A model generated the notes under the pieces. The model was not told the DNA's origin, made no database searches, and saw only the letters and a list, made by a program, of their open reading frames with translations. 64,000 bases of DNA, from NCBI RefSeq assembly GCF_047300855.1, contig NZ_CP170197.1, positions 620,001 through 684,000 of the forward strand, written 5' to 3'. Of this stretch, positions 8,705 through 16,368 are shown one piece after another (within the stretch, counting starts at the first letter, position 1; every line of letters begins with the position of its first letter). The translations under genes were made by a program, and so were the position numbers. The stretch is from Sulfuriferula sp047300855 (GTDB taxonomy: Bacteria; Pseudomonadota; Gammaproteobacteria; Burkholderiales; Sulfuriferulaceae).

Positions 8705-8970
8705 GCGAAGCCGAAATCAAGGTTGCACGTAGCCTGTCAGGGCGCGTCGTCAGCGATAAAATGGACAAGACAGTCACGGTTTTGGTCGAGCGCAAGGTTA
8801 AGCACCCTGTAATCGGAAAAGTGATGCGCTTGTCCAAGAAATACCACGCGCATGATGAGAATAATGAGTTTCATGAGGGCGATATGGTGATTATCGAAGA
8901 GTGCCGCCCTATTGCAAAAACCAAATCATGGCGTGTTGCCGCGTTGGTAGAGAAAGGGCGCGCAGCATAA
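8701..8970 (+). CDS. rpsQ: 30S ribosomal protein S17
   Basis: Primary 16S rRNA-binding protein of the 30S body with an OB fold. It is 89 residues, with GRVVSDKMDKTVTVLVERK and the conserved HDENNEFHEGD and IEECRPIAKTKSW motifs. It is the last gene of the S10 block. A 140-base gap holding a candidate promoter and structured leader follows before rplN. Confidence 0.97.
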   Translation: MSEAEIKVARSLSGRVVSDKMDKTVTVLVERKVKHPVIGKVMRLSKKYHAHDENNEFHEGDMVIIEECRPIAKTKSWRVAALVEKGRAA

Positions 8971-8975
8971 TAATG

Positions 8976-9004
8976 TTGCGTTTTTTCTAAAGGTCTGGTA
9001 TAGT
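8976..9004 (+). promoter_or_regulatory. Candidate spc-operon promoter
   Basis: TTGCGT at 8976-8981 and TATAGT at 8999-9004 are separated by 17 bases, directly after rpsQ. E. coli has its spc promoter at the same place, between rpsQ and rplN, which supports the call. Confidence 0.5.
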
Positions 9005-9110
9005 CTAACGCTTTTCGTCTCGCCGGAAACGGCGGTCTACCCCGTACGGGTCCAAAACTAGCTGTCTTGACAGGGGAACCTGGCTCGGCGGGTTAAGTTG
9101 GAGAGTTTAA
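9005..9110 (+). ncRNA. Structured 5' leader of the spc operon (rplN leader)
   Basis: The 106 bases before rplN can fold into several compact hairpins. CGCCG at 9021-9025 and CGGCG at 9030-9034 are closed by a GAAA tetraloop. An ACCC/GGGT pair surrounds CGTAC. CTGT and ACAG are closed by a CTTG tetraloop at about 9062-9073. A late GGCGGG can compete for the first CGCC. GNRA and CUUG loops suggest a selected RNA structure, possibly for ribosomal-protein autoregulation; in E. coli S8 controls spc further downstream. The ligand is unknown. Confidence 0.4.
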
Positions 9111-9479
9111 ATGATTCAAATGCAGTCCAGGCTGGATGTTGCCGACAATACCGGTGCGCGCTCTGTTATGTGCATCAAGGTGCTTGGCGGATCCAAGCGA
9201 CGTTACGCAAGCATTGGTGACATCATCAAGGTAACCATCAAAGATGCTGCCCCTCGTGGTCGCGTCAAAAAAGGTGATGTTTATAACGCCGTCGTGGTAC
9301 GCACTGCCAAAGGCGTGCGCAGGCCCGATGGCTCGTTGATCAAGTTCGATGGCAACGCTGCTGTCCTGCTGAACAACAAGCTGGAACCGATTGGTACACG
9401 TATTTTCGGCCCGGTGACGCGTGAGTTGCGTACCGAGCGTTTCATGAAAATTGTGTCCTTGGCTCCTGAAGTGCTGTAA
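9111..9479 (+). CDS. rplN: 50S ribosomal protein L14
   Basis: Interface protein that helps form bridge B8 and is the target of the silencing factor RsfS. It is 122 residues, MIQMQSRLDVADNTGARSVMCIKVLGGS, normal for the family, with GSLIKFDGNAAVLLNNKLEPIGTRIFGPV. GGAGAG lies before the ATG. It is the first gene of the spc block, with the rplX start 10 bases downstream. Confidence 0.98.
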   Translation: MIQMQSRLDVADNTGARSVMCIKVLGGSKRRYASIGDIIKVTIKDAAPRGRVKKGDVYNAVVVRTAKGVRRPDGSLIKFDGNAAVLLNNKLEPIGTRIFGPVTRELRTERFMKIVSLAPEVL

Positions 9480-9489
9480 GGAGGCGATT

Positions 9490-9807
9490 GTGAACAAAAT
9501 TCGTAAAGGCGACGACGTAATCGTTATTGCTGGAAAAGACAAGGGTAAGCGCGGTTCGGTGCTGCGTGTGCGTGATGATGACCGATTGCTGGTTGAGGGC
9601 ATCAATAGCGTAAAGAAGCATGTCAAGCCGAACCCGGTTAAGGGTGATGCGGGCGGGATTGTGTCTAAAGAAATGCCGATCCATATATCCAACATCGCAT
9701 TATTTAACGCGACTTCCAAGCGTGCAGATCGTGTTGGATTCAAGGTTCTTGAGGACGGTCGCAAGGTCCGGGTTTTCAAGTCTAACGGCGAAGTCGTTGA
9801 CGCTTAA
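9490..9807 (+). CDS. rplX: 50S ribosomal protein L24
   Basis: Assembly initiator protein of the 50S subunit with a KOW motif. The start is GTG at 9490 (105 residues, VNKIRKGDDVIVIAGKDKGK), chosen because AAGGAGGCGA sits just upstream at 9478-9487 and the protein then begins where the family does. An in-frame extension upstream encodes unrelated residues. The KOW segment IRKGDDVIVIAGKDKGKRG is complete. Confidence 0.96.
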   Translation: MNKIRKGDDVIVIAGKDKGKRGSVLRVRDDDRLLVEGINSVKKHVKPNPVKGDAGGIVSKEMPIHISNIALFNATSKRADRVGFKVLEDGRKVRVFKSNGEVVDA

Positions 9808-9816
9808 GGGGTAAGC

Positions 9817-10356
9817 ATGGCTCGTTTACAGGAATTTTACAAAACCACGGTTGCCCCTCAGCTGATTCAGCAGTTTGGCTACAAGTCCGTGATGGAAGTG
9901 CCGCGTATCGATAAGATTACGTTGAATATGGGCGTGGGCGAGGCGGTGGCTGACAAAAAAGTGATGGAGCATGCCGTAGGTGATATGCAGAAAATTGCTG
10001 GTCAAAAAGCGGTCGTCACTAAGTCTAAGAAATCTATCGCCGGCTTTAAAATCCGTGATGATTATCCAGTGGGTTGCATGGTAACGCTGCGCCGTGAGCG
10101 CATGTACGAGTTTCTGGACCGTTTGGTAACGGTTGCCATTCCACGTATTCGGGACTTTCGCGGATTGTCTGGCAAGTCTTTTGATGGCCGCGGCAATTAC
10201 AATATGGGCGTGCGCGAGCAGATCATATTCCCGGAAATTGAGTACGACAAAATTGACGCGTTGCGTGGTATGAACATTACCATTACCACCACCGCAAATA
10301 CCGACGAAGAAGCGCGCGCACTGCTGGCCGCTTTTAAATTCCCGTTCAAGAACTGA
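9817..10356 (+). CDS. rplE: 50S ribosomal protein L5
   Basis: 5S rRNA-binding protein of the central protuberance. It is 179 residues, with the motifs IDKITLNMGVGEAVADKK, GCMVTLRRERMYEFLDRL and the terminal FPFKN. GGGGTAAGC precedes the ATG. It lies in usual spc order between rplX and rpsN. Confidence 0.98.
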   Translation: MARLQEFYKTTVAPQLIQQFGYKSVMEVPRIDKITLNMGVGEAVADKKVMEHAVGDMQKIAGQKAVVTKSKKSIAGFKIRDDYPVGCMVTLRRERMYEFLDRLVTVAIPRIRDFRGLSGKSFDGRGNYNMGVREQIIFPEIEYDKIDALRGMNITITTTANTDEEARALLAAFKFPFKN

Positions 10357-10363
10357 GGATGTC

Positions 10364-10669
10364 ATGGCAAAACTTGCTTTGATCAACCGTGATAAAAAGC
10401 GCCGCGCAACGGTCAAAAAGTACGCTGCCAAGCGTGCAGAGTTGCTCGCTGCGGCCGGTAACGAAAAACTGTCTGACGAGGAACGCTACGAAGCGCGCCT
10501 CAAACTGCAAAAGCTGCCAAGGGATGCTAGCCCGGTTCGTTTGCGCAATCGTTGTCAGCTGACTGGTCGTCCGCGTGGCGTATACAGTAAGTTTGGTCTG
10601 GGACGCATCAAGCTGCGTGAAATTGCCATGCGTGGTGAAGTGCCAGGCATGGTTAAGGCCAGCTGGTAA
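10364..10669 (+). CDS. rpsN: 30S ribosomal protein S14, zinc-free form
   Basis: 30S head protein near the decoding site. It is 101 residues, the long C-minus type: the C-terminal SPVRLRNRCQLTGRPRG segment has a single cysteine, so there is no zinc-binding CxxC pair. This contrasts with S4 and L36 in the same cluster, which do carry complete metal-binding cysteines. A GAGG ribosome binding site overlaps the end of rplE. Confidence 0.97.
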   Translation: MAKLALINRDKKRRATVKKYAAKRAELLAAAGNEKLSDEERYEARLKLQKLPRDASPVRLRNRCQLTGRPRGVYSKFGLGRIKLREIAMRGEVPGMVKASW

Positions 10670-10683
10670 GCGGGGGATATCGA

Positions 10684-11079
10684 ATGAGTATGAGTGATCC
10701 GATCGCAGATATGCTAACGCGTATTCGCAATGCACAAAGCGTCGAAAAAACCGGTGTGGCAATGCCCGCCTCCAAGGTTAAGGCGGCGATTGCGCAAGTA
10801 TTAAAAGACGAAGGTTTTATCGACGATTTTGCAGTGCGTGAAAATGACGGCAAGCCTGAGCTGAGTATCAGTCTCAAATATTATGCCGGTCGTCCCGTAA
10901 TTGAAAAAATCGAACGCGTAAGCCGCCCTGGTCTGCGGATTTATAAAAGCAGCCAGGAAATTCCTAAAGTGATGAACGGACTGGGTATCGCTATCGTGTC
11001 GACCTCTCATGGGGTGATGACCGATCGCAAAGCGCGCGCCAATGGCGTGGGCGGCGAAGTTCTGTGCATCGTGGCCTGA
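10684..11079 (+). CDS. rpsH: 30S ribosomal protein S8
   Basis: Primary 16S rRNA binder that in E. coli also represses the spc operon by binding mRNA near rplE. It is 131 residues. MSMSDPIADMLTRIRNAQ and the RNA-binding C-terminal STSHGVMTDRKARANGVGGEVLC are present. Two starts are possible, ATG at 10684 or 10690. Confidence 0.97.
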   Translation: MSMSDPIADMLTRIRNAQSVEKTGVAMPASKVKAAIAQVLKDEGFIDDFAVRENDGKPELSISLKYYAGRPVIEKIERVSRPGLRIYKSSQEIPKVMNGLGIAIVSTSHGVMTDRKARANGVGGEVLCIVA

Positions 11080-11091
11080 TGAGGTATTGCA

Positions 11092-11625
11092 ATGTCACGT
11101 GTAGCTAAAAATCCTGTTGCCGTACCTGCTGGGGTCGAAGTGACCCTGGGTACAGATGCAATTACTGTTAAGGGTCCATTGGGGGCTCTTACTCAGCGCG
11201 CCAATGCCGATGTTATCGTGGAGCGCGCCGGAGACACCCTGCAGTTCAAGGCAGCTTCTGACAGTATTCGTTCTAATGCCATGTCGGGTACCATGCGCGC
11301 CCTGCTGGCGAATATGGTGCAGGGAGTGACCAAGGGTTTTGAAAAGAAGCTGACACTCGTTGGCGTGGGTTATCGTGCCCAGGCTGCTGGCGATACATTA
11401 AACCTGTCATTGGGTTTTTCGCATCCGGTTGCGCATAAAATGCCGGCAGGTGTGAAAGTGGAAACGCCTACTCAGACCGAGATTCTAATTAAGGGTATCG
11501 ACCGTCAACAAGTAGGTCAGGTAGCCGCAGACGTACGCGCGTATCGTAAGCCGGAGCCTTATAAGGGCAAGGGAGTGCGCTATGCCGACGAAGTGGTGGC
11601 GCTCAAAGAAACCAAGAAAAAATAG
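11092..11625 (+). CDS. rplF: 50S ribosomal protein L6
   Basis: Protein next to the sarcin-ricin loop and factor-binding site. It is 177 residues made of two similar alpha/beta domains; MSRVAKNPVAVPAGVEV starts the first and the C-terminal PEPYKGKGVRYADE motif ends the second. The start has TGAGG upstream. Gene order and spacing (13 bases to rplR) are as usual. Confidence 0.98.
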   Translation: MSRVAKNPVAVPAGVEVTLGTDAITVKGPLGALTQRANADVIVERAGDTLQFKAASDSIRSNAMSGTMRALLANMVQGVTKGFEKKLTLVGVGYRAQAAGDTLNLSLGFSHPVAHKMPAGVKVETPTQTEILIKGIDRQQVGQVAADVRAYRKPEPYKGKGVRYADEVVALKETKKK

Positions 11626-11638
11626 GTAAAGGTTAATC

Positions 11639-11992
11639 ATGGACAAGAATACCGCGCGTCTGCGCAGAGCACGCAAAACCCGTGCTCGCATTGCAGAGCA
11701 AAAAGTCACCCGTCTCGTGGTGTACCGTTCCAACTGCCATATCTATGCGCAGATTATCGATGCGACAGGCGACAAAGTATTGGCCAGCGCCTCCACCGTC
11801 GAAGTCGATGTGCGCAAGGATGTTGCCAACGGCGGCAATATCAGTGCGGCAGTTGCAGTGGGCAAGCGTATCGCCGAGAAAGCCAAGGGGCTTGGAATCA
11901 GCGAAGTGGCGTTTGACCGTTCTGGATTCCGCTACCACGGACGCGTCAAGGCTTTGGCCGACGCTGCCCGCGAGCATGGCCTGAGCTTCTAA
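11639..11992 (+). CDS. rplR: 50S ribosomal protein L18
   Basis: 5S rRNA-binding protein of the central protuberance. It is 117 residues. The basic N-terminus RLRRARKTRARIAEQKVTRL and the C-terminal FDRSGFRYHGRVKALADAARE are characteristic. AAAGG lies before the ATG. rpsE follows after 12 bases. Confidence 0.98.
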   Translation: MDKNTARLRRARKTRARIAEQKVTRLVVYRSNCHIYAQIIDATGDKVLASASTVEVDVRKDVANGGNISAAVAVGKRIAEKAKGLGISEVAFDRSGFRYHGRVKALADAAREHGLSF

Positions 11993-12004
11993 TTGGGGTA
12001 AACA

Positions 12005-12514
12005 ATGGCAAGATTTGAAACAAATCAAGAGAGTACCGACGGCCTGCGCGAAAAGATGGTCGCTGTTAACCGTGTAACCAAGGTTGTGAAGGGCGGCCGC
12101 ATTCTGGGCTTTGCCGCATTGACCGTGGTGGGTGATGGCGATGGCGGTATCGGTATGGGTAAGGGAAAGTCACGCGAAGTTCCTGTTGCGGTCCAGAAGG
12201 CGATGGATGAAGCGCGCCGCAAACTGGTTAAAGTCAACCTCAAAAACGGTACTCTGCATCACGCCGTTATCGGCAAGCATGGTGCGGCGGTTGTTTATAT
12301 GCAGCCAGCCTCTGAAGGTACCGGAATTATTGCTGGTGGCCCGATGCGTGCCGTATTTGAAGTGATGGGCGTGCATAACATCCTGGCCAAATGCATTGGC
12401 TCAACCAACCCGTATAACGTGGTGCGTGCAACCATCAATGGTCTGCTGCAAGTTAATTCTCCTTCGGAAATTGCTGCCAAGCGCGGCAAATCCGTCGAAG
12501 AGATCATGGAGTAA
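12005..12514 (+). CDS. rpsE: 30S ribosomal protein S5
   Basis: 30S protein at the mRNA entry site, important for accuracy; ram and spectinomycin-resistance mutations map here in other bacteria. It is 169 residues with the double-stranded-RNA-like N-domain (KVVKGGRILGFAALTVVGDG, GMGKGKSREVP) and the C-terminal domain with GIIAGGPMRAVFE. GGGGTAAAC precedes the start. Confidence 0.98.
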   Translation: MARFETNQESTDGLREKMVAVNRVTKVVKGGRILGFAALTVVGDGDGGIGMGKGKSREVPVAVQKAMDEARRKLVKVNLKNGTLHHAVIGKHGAAVVYMQPASEGTGIIAGGPMRAVFEVMGVHNILAKCIGSTNPYNVVRATINGLLQVNSPSEIAAKRGKSVEEIME

Positions 12515-12516
12515 GA

Positions 12517-12708
12517 ATGATGAGCACTGCTGCAAAAATGATGAAGGTAACGCTGGTTAAAAGCGTTATTGGTACCAAGCAATCACACCGTGCTTGCGTC
12601 CGTGGCCTGGGCCTGCGCCGCATGCATCATACTGTGGAAGTGCTGGATACGCCGGCTAATCGCGGTATGGTTAATAAAGTAAATTATCTCGTAAAGTGCG
12701 AGGGTTAA
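12517..12708 (+). CDS. rpmD: 50S ribosomal protein L30
   Basis: Small 50S protein, 63 residues with the upstream start. MKVTLVKSVIGTKQSHRACV and LGLRRMHHTVEVLDTPANRGM are family-typical. Three in-frame ATG codons (12517, 12520, 12538) are near the start. The first follows TAAG after rpsE, but the family N-terminus fits 12520 or 12538 equally well, so the first few residues are uncertain. It abuts rplO directly. Confidence 0.94.
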   Translation: MMSTAAKMMKVTLVKSVIGTKQSHRACVRGLGLRRMHHTVEVLDTPANRGMVNKVNYLVKCEG

Positions 12709-13143
12709 ATGCAACTTAATACTATTAAACCTGCTGACGGCAGCAAAAGCGCAAGACGCCGCGTTGGACGTGGTATCGGAAGCGGATTCGGCAAGACCGC
12801 GGGTCGTGGCCACAAAGGTCAGAAATCACGTACAGGCGGATATCATAAAGTTGGTTTTGAAGGCGGTCAGATGCCTTTGCAGCGTCGTTTGCCAAAACGC
12901 GGGTTTGTTTCGCTGACTTCAGGGGATACCGCACAAGTGCTGTTATCTGATCTGGATAAGCTGCCGGTTGATGATATCGATATCCTGGTGCTTAAGCAGG
13001 CGGGTATTGTTCACGCTCGTGCCAAGACGGCAAAAGTAATTTTGTGCGGCCAATTAAAGCGTGCAGTGAAGCTGCATGGTGTGCTGGCTACGCAAGGTGC
13101 ACGTGCAGCTATTGAAGCTGCCGGCGGCAGCTTCGTGGAATAA
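12709..13143 (+). CDS. rplO: 50S ribosomal protein L15
   Basis: Late-assembly 23S rRNA-binding protein with a long basic N-terminal extension. It is 144 residues, with MQLNTIKPADGSKSARRRVGRG and GKTAGRGHKGQKSR, followed by FEGGQMPLQRRLPKRGF. It has no gap to rpmD and only 2 bases to secY, suggesting coupled translation. Confidence 0.98.
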   Translation: MQLNTIKPADGSKSARRRVGRGIGSGFGKTAGRGHKGQKSRTGGYHKVGFEGGQMPLQRRLPKRGFVSLTSGDTAQVLLSDLDKLPVDDIDILVLKQAGIVHARAKTAKVILCGQLKRAVKLHGVLATQGARAAIEAAGGSFVE

Positions 13144-13145
13144 TC

Positions 13146-14471
13146 TTGGCTGCGAATAAGCCCAGTACAGGCAGTGCCGATAAATTCGGCGATTTGAAAC
13201 GGCGTTTGCTGTTCCTGATTGGTGCGCTGGTAGTGTACCGAATTGGAGCGCATATTCCGGTTCCTGGCATTGACCCGGTGGCGCTGGAACAGTTGTTCCG
13301 TTCCCAAGAGGGTGGCATCCTGGGCATGTTTAACATGTTCTCGGGCGGTGCGCTGTCGCGTTTTACCGTGTTTGCCCTTGGGATCATGCCATATATTTCG
13401 GCATCCATCATTATGCAGTTGCTGACGGTGGTTTCCCCTCAGCTGGAAGCACTGAAGAAAGAAGGGGAAAGCGGGCGCCGAAAGATTACCCAGTACACAC
13501 GATATGGCACCGTGGCGTTGGCTTTTTTTCAGGCACTGGGTATTGCCATTGCGCTGGAAGCGCAGCCAGGTTTGGTGATTGATCCGGGCTATATGTTTCG
13601 TATGACGGCGGTAATGACTCTGGTTGCCGGCACCATGTTTCTGATGTGGCTAGGTGAACAGATTACCGAACGCGGTATTGGCAACGGGATCTCCATGATT
13701 ATTTTCGGCGGCATTGTTGCCGGGTTGCCGCATGCTATTGGTGGTACGCTGGAATTGACGCGTACGGGGGCATTTTCCATTCCTCTGGTGTTGATGCTGT
13801 TTGTTGCAGTAGTCCTGGTCACGGCGCTGGTAGTGTTTGTAGAGCGGGGCCAGCGAAAAATATTGGTGAATTATGCCAAGCGCCAGGTAGGAAACAAGGT
13901 TTATGGCGGGCAAAGTTCGCATCTGCCGCTTAAGTTGAATATGGCAGGCGTGATTCCGCCGATTTTTGCTTCGAGCATTATTTTGTTCCCGGCAACTTTG
14001 GCCGGCTGGTTCGGTAGCCATGAGAGCATGAGCTGGCTGAAAGATGTTGGTGCGACATTGTCGCCAGGACAGCCGATTTACGTGATTCTGTATGCATCGG
14101 CAATTGTCTTTTTCTGTTTTTTCTATACCGCCTTGGTATTTAACCCCAAGGAGACGGCAGATAATCTCAAAAAGAGCGGAGCTTTTGTTCCTGGAATTCG
14201 GCCTGGTGAACAGACGGCGCGCTACATTGATAAAATAATGGGGCGCTTGACCCTGGTGGGTGCAATTTATATCACGCTGGTATGTTTGCTGCCGGAATTT
14301 CTGATAGTGAAATTCAATGTGCCGTTTTACTTTGGAGGGACCTCACTGTTGATTATCGTGGTGGTCACCATGGATTTCATGGCGCAGGTTCAGGCTTACA
14401 TTATGTCCCACCAATATGAGGGGCTGCTCAAGAAAGCTAACTTCAAGGGTAATGGTTTTGTTTCGCGTTAA
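13146..14471 (+). CDS. secY: Protein translocase subunit SecY
   Basis: Channel-forming subunit of the SecYEG inner-membrane translocon. It is 441 residues with ten predicted hydrophobic helices. The start is TTG at 13146, two bases after the rplO stop, giving MAANKPSTGSADKFGDLKRR. No ATG lies near the family N-terminus and the ribosome binding site is poor, so translation probably depends on ribosomes finishing rplO. The pore-plug region (GGILGMFNMFSGG) and the cytosolic loop PGEQTARYID are conserved. Confidence 0.96.
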   Translation: MAANKPSTGSADKFGDLKRRLLFLIGALVVYRIGAHIPVPGIDPVALEQLFRSQEGGILGMFNMFSGGALSRFTVFALGIMPYISASIIMQLLTVVSPQLEALKKEGESGRRKITQYTRYGTVALAFFQALGIAIALEAQPGLVIDPGYMFRMTAVMTLVAGTMFLMWLGEQITERGIGNGISMIIFGGIVAGLPHAIGGTLELTRTGAFSIPLVLMLFVAVVLVTALVVFVERGQRKILVNYAKRQVGNKVYGGQSSHLPLKLNMAGVIPPIFASSIILFPATLAGWFGSHESMSWLKDVGATLSPGQPIYVILYASAIVFFCFFYTALVFNPKETADNLKKSGAFVPGIRPGEQTARYIDKIMGRLTLVGAIYITLVCLLPEFLIVKFNVPFYFGGTSLLIIVVVTMDFMAQVQAYIMSHQYEGLLKKANFKGNGFVSR

Positions 14472-14490
14472 GCGGCAGGTGGCTCGATAG

Positions 14491-14709
14491 ATGTCAAAAG
14501 AAGATACCATCCAGATGCAAGGTGAGATTCTGGAGACCCTGCCGAATGCAACCTTCAGGGTCAAACTGGAAAATGGTCATATTGTATTGGGACATATCTC
14601 CGGAAAAATGCGTATGCACTATATTCGCATTTTGCCAGGCGACAAAGTGACGGTTGAATTGACGCCGTATGATTTGACCAAGGCTCGAATTACGTTTCGT
14701 GCCAAGTAA
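14491..14709 (+). CDS. infA: Translation initiation factor IF-1
   Basis: OB-fold factor that occupies the A site during initiation. It is 72 residues, MSKEDTIQMQGEILETLPNATF, full length with the conserved SGKMRMHYIRILPGD. Many betaproteobacteria keep infA between secY and rpmJ, and some have a second copy elsewhere. It lies 19 bases after secY and 42 before rpmJ. Confidence 0.97.
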   Translation: MSKEDTIQMQGEILETLPNATFRVKLENGHIVLGHISGKMRMHYIRILPGDKVTVELTPYDLTKARITFRAK

Positions 14710-14717
14710 GTTATTTG

Positions 14718-14732
14718 CCGTGCCATGCACGG
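14718..14732 (+). promoter_or_regulatory. infA-rpmJ intergenic hairpin
   Basis: CCGTGC and GCACGG form a perfect 6-bp stem around CAT, between the infA stop and the rpmJ ribosome binding site. There is no U-tract. It could adjust the ratio of infA to rpmJ expression; the role is inferred. Confidence 0.3.
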
Positions 14733-14751
14733 TTATGTCGAGGAGTTTTTC

Positions 14752-14865
14752 ATGAGAGTACGGGCATCTGTTAAAAAAATCTGCCGTAAGTGCAAGATTG
14801 TACGCCGCAAGGGTGTAGTTCGGGTTATTTGTGAAGACCCACGCCACAAGCAACGCCAAGGTTGA
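14752..14865 (+). CDS. rpmJ: 50S ribosomal protein L36, zinc-binding form
   Basis: Smallest 50S protein, 37 residues (MRVRASVKKICRKCKIVRRK to the end). The CxxC pair (CRKC), a later cysteine (VICEDP) and a histidine (PRHKQ) give the complete C+ zinc ribbon. GAGGAGTTTTTC precedes the ATG. It is short enough to be easily missed by gene callers. It lies in normal order before rpsM. Confidence 0.95.
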   Translation: MRVRASVKKICRKCKIVRRKGVVRVICEDPRHKQRQG

Positions 14866-14895
14866 TTGTTTTAGCCTGGCTTTAAATGATAGAAT
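14866..14895 (+). promoter_or_regulatory. Candidate alpha-operon promoter
   Basis: TTGTTT at 14866-14871 and TAGAAT at 14890-14895 are separated by 18 bases, in the 58-base gap between rpmJ and rpsM. This fits a sigma-70 promoter feeding rpsM-rpsK-rpsD-rpoA-rplQ. Confidence 0.45.
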
Positions 14896-14923
14896 TTAAT
14901 GTTTTCGATTCCGGAGTGATTAG

Positions 14924-15286
14924 ATGGCCCGTATCGCAGGGGTAAACATCCCGAACCACCAACATGCCGAAATTGCGCTAACAGCAATTTATGGTATCGG
15001 CCGCACCGTTTCCCGCAAGATTTGTGCGGACGCGGGTGTGAATACAGCAGCCAAGATCAAGGATTTGACCGACGCTGAGATGGAAAAGCTGCGCGAAGGC
15101 GTGGCCAAGTACGCGGTTGAGGGTGACCTGCGCCGCGAAGTCACTATGAACATCAAACGCCTGATGGATATGGGTTGCTATCGTGGTATGCGCCATCGGC
15201 GCGGTTTGCCATTGCGAGGCCAGCGCACTCGTACCAACGCCCGCACCCGCAAAGGCCCGCGCAAGGCCGTTCGCGCGACCAAATAA
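14924..15286 (+). CDS. rpsM: 30S ribosomal protein S13
   Basis: 30S head protein contacting P-site tRNA and the B1 bridges. It is 120 residues, MARIAGVNIPNHQHAEIALTAIYGIG, with the helix-two-turns-helix motif and the C-terminal basic tail GQRTRTNARTRKGPRK. It is the first gene of the alpha block, with CGGAGTG upstream of the ATG. Confidence 0.98.
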   Translation: MARIAGVNIPNHQHAEIALTAIYGIGRTVSRKICADAGVNTAAKIKDLTDAEMEKLREGVAKYAVEGDLRREVTMNIKRLMDMGCYRGMRHRRGLPLRGQRTRTNARTRKGPRKAVRATK

Positions 15287-15300
15287 AGGAATAGAGAATT

Positions 15301-15690
15301 ATGGCTAAGGCGAATATCAGAGTCCGTAAGAAGGTTAAAAAGAATGTGGCGGAAGGCATTGCTCACATTCATGCTTCCTTTAATAACACCATTGTTACTA
15401 TCACCGACCGACAGGGCAATGCCTTGTCCTGGGCGACTTCAGGCGGCGCCGGTTTTAAAGGTTCGCGCAAAAGTACCCCGTTTGCTGCTCAGATTGCTGC
15501 TGAAAATGCAGGCAAGCTGGCACAGGAATGTGGCGTTAAGAATCTTGAGGTGCGCATTAAAGGACCTGGCCCAGGCCGTGAGTCTGCAGTTCGCGCATTG
15601 AATAACGCCGGTTTTAAAATCACCAGTATTTCCGACGTGACGCCAGTGCCGCATAACGGCTGCCGTCCGCCCAAGAAACGCCGTATCTAA
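15301..15690 (+). CDS. rpsK: 30S ribosomal protein S11
   Basis: 30S platform protein near the Shine-Dalgarno helix. It is 129 residues with HIHASFNNTIVTITDRQGNA, KGPGPGRESAVRAL and the C-terminal PHNGCRPPKKRRI. AGGAATAGAG precedes the start. It lies between rpsM and rpsD in standard order. Confidence 0.98.
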   Translation: MAKANIRVRKKVKKNVAEGIAHIHASFNNTIVTITDRQGNALSWATSGGAGFKGSRKSTPFAAQIAAENAGKLAQECGVKNLEVRIKGPGPGRESAVRALNNAGFKITSISDVTPVPHNGCRPPKKRRI

Positions 15691-15705
15691 AGCAGGAGTC
15701 CCAAC

Positions 15706-16335
15706 GTGGCCAGAAATCTTGATGCTAAATGCCGCCAGTGCCGTCGCGAAGGCGAGAAATTGTTTCTTAAAGGCGAGAAGTGCTTCACCGACAAGTGCGC
15801 GATTGAACGTCGCCCCTATCCACCGGGTCAGCACGGCCAGAAGAAGAACAATCGCCTTTCCGACTATGGTGTTCAGTTGCGCGAAAAGCAAAAACTGCGT
15901 CGTACGTACGGCGTACTTGAGCGCCAGTTCCGTGATGTGTACAAAGAAGCCGACCGTCAGCGCGGTGTGACTGGTGAAAACCTGTTGCAGATCCTGGAAA
16001 GCCGCTTGGACAACGTTACATTCCGTATGGGATTTGGTGCTTCGCGTGCCGAATCACGTCAGGTCGTACGTCACAACAGCATTCTCGTGAACGGCAAGCG
16101 CGTGAACATTCCGTCCTATGTGGTCAAACCCGGCGATGTAGTGGAAGTATGTGAGAAATCCAGGCAGCAGCTGCGCATCAAGGCTGCTCTGCTGGCTGCA
16201 GAACAGCGTGGCTTTCCGGAATGGGTAGAAGTGAGTGCGAAAGATATGAAAGGCACTTACAAGGCCAAACCACAACGCGCCGAACTACCCGCTACCATCA
16301 ACGAACATCTCGTGGTGGAATTGTATTCCAAGTAA
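15706..16335 (+). CDS. rpsD: 30S ribosomal protein S4, zinc-binding form
   Basis: Primary 16S rRNA binder of the 30S body, and autorepressor of the alpha operon in E. coli. It is 209 residues with a GTG start (CAGGAG upstream). The N-terminus carries C9, C12, C26 and C31 (CRQC, KCFTDKC), the complete C+ metal site that E. coli S4 lacks. The S4 RNA-binding domain (SRLDNVTFRMGFGASRAESRQ) follows. Confidence 0.98.
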   Translation: MARNLDAKCRQCRREGEKLFLKGEKCFTDKCAIERRPYPPGQHGQKKNNRLSDYGVQLREKQKLRRTYGVLERQFRDVYKEADRQRGVTGENLLQILESRLDNVTFRMGFGASRAESRQVVRHNSILVNGKRVNIPSYVVKPGDVVEVCEKSRQQLRIKAALLAAEQRGFPEWVEVSAKDMKGTYKAKPQRAELPATINEHLVVELYSK

Positions 16336-16368
16336 TCCCGACGCTTTTATGTATGAGGGACACCGTTT

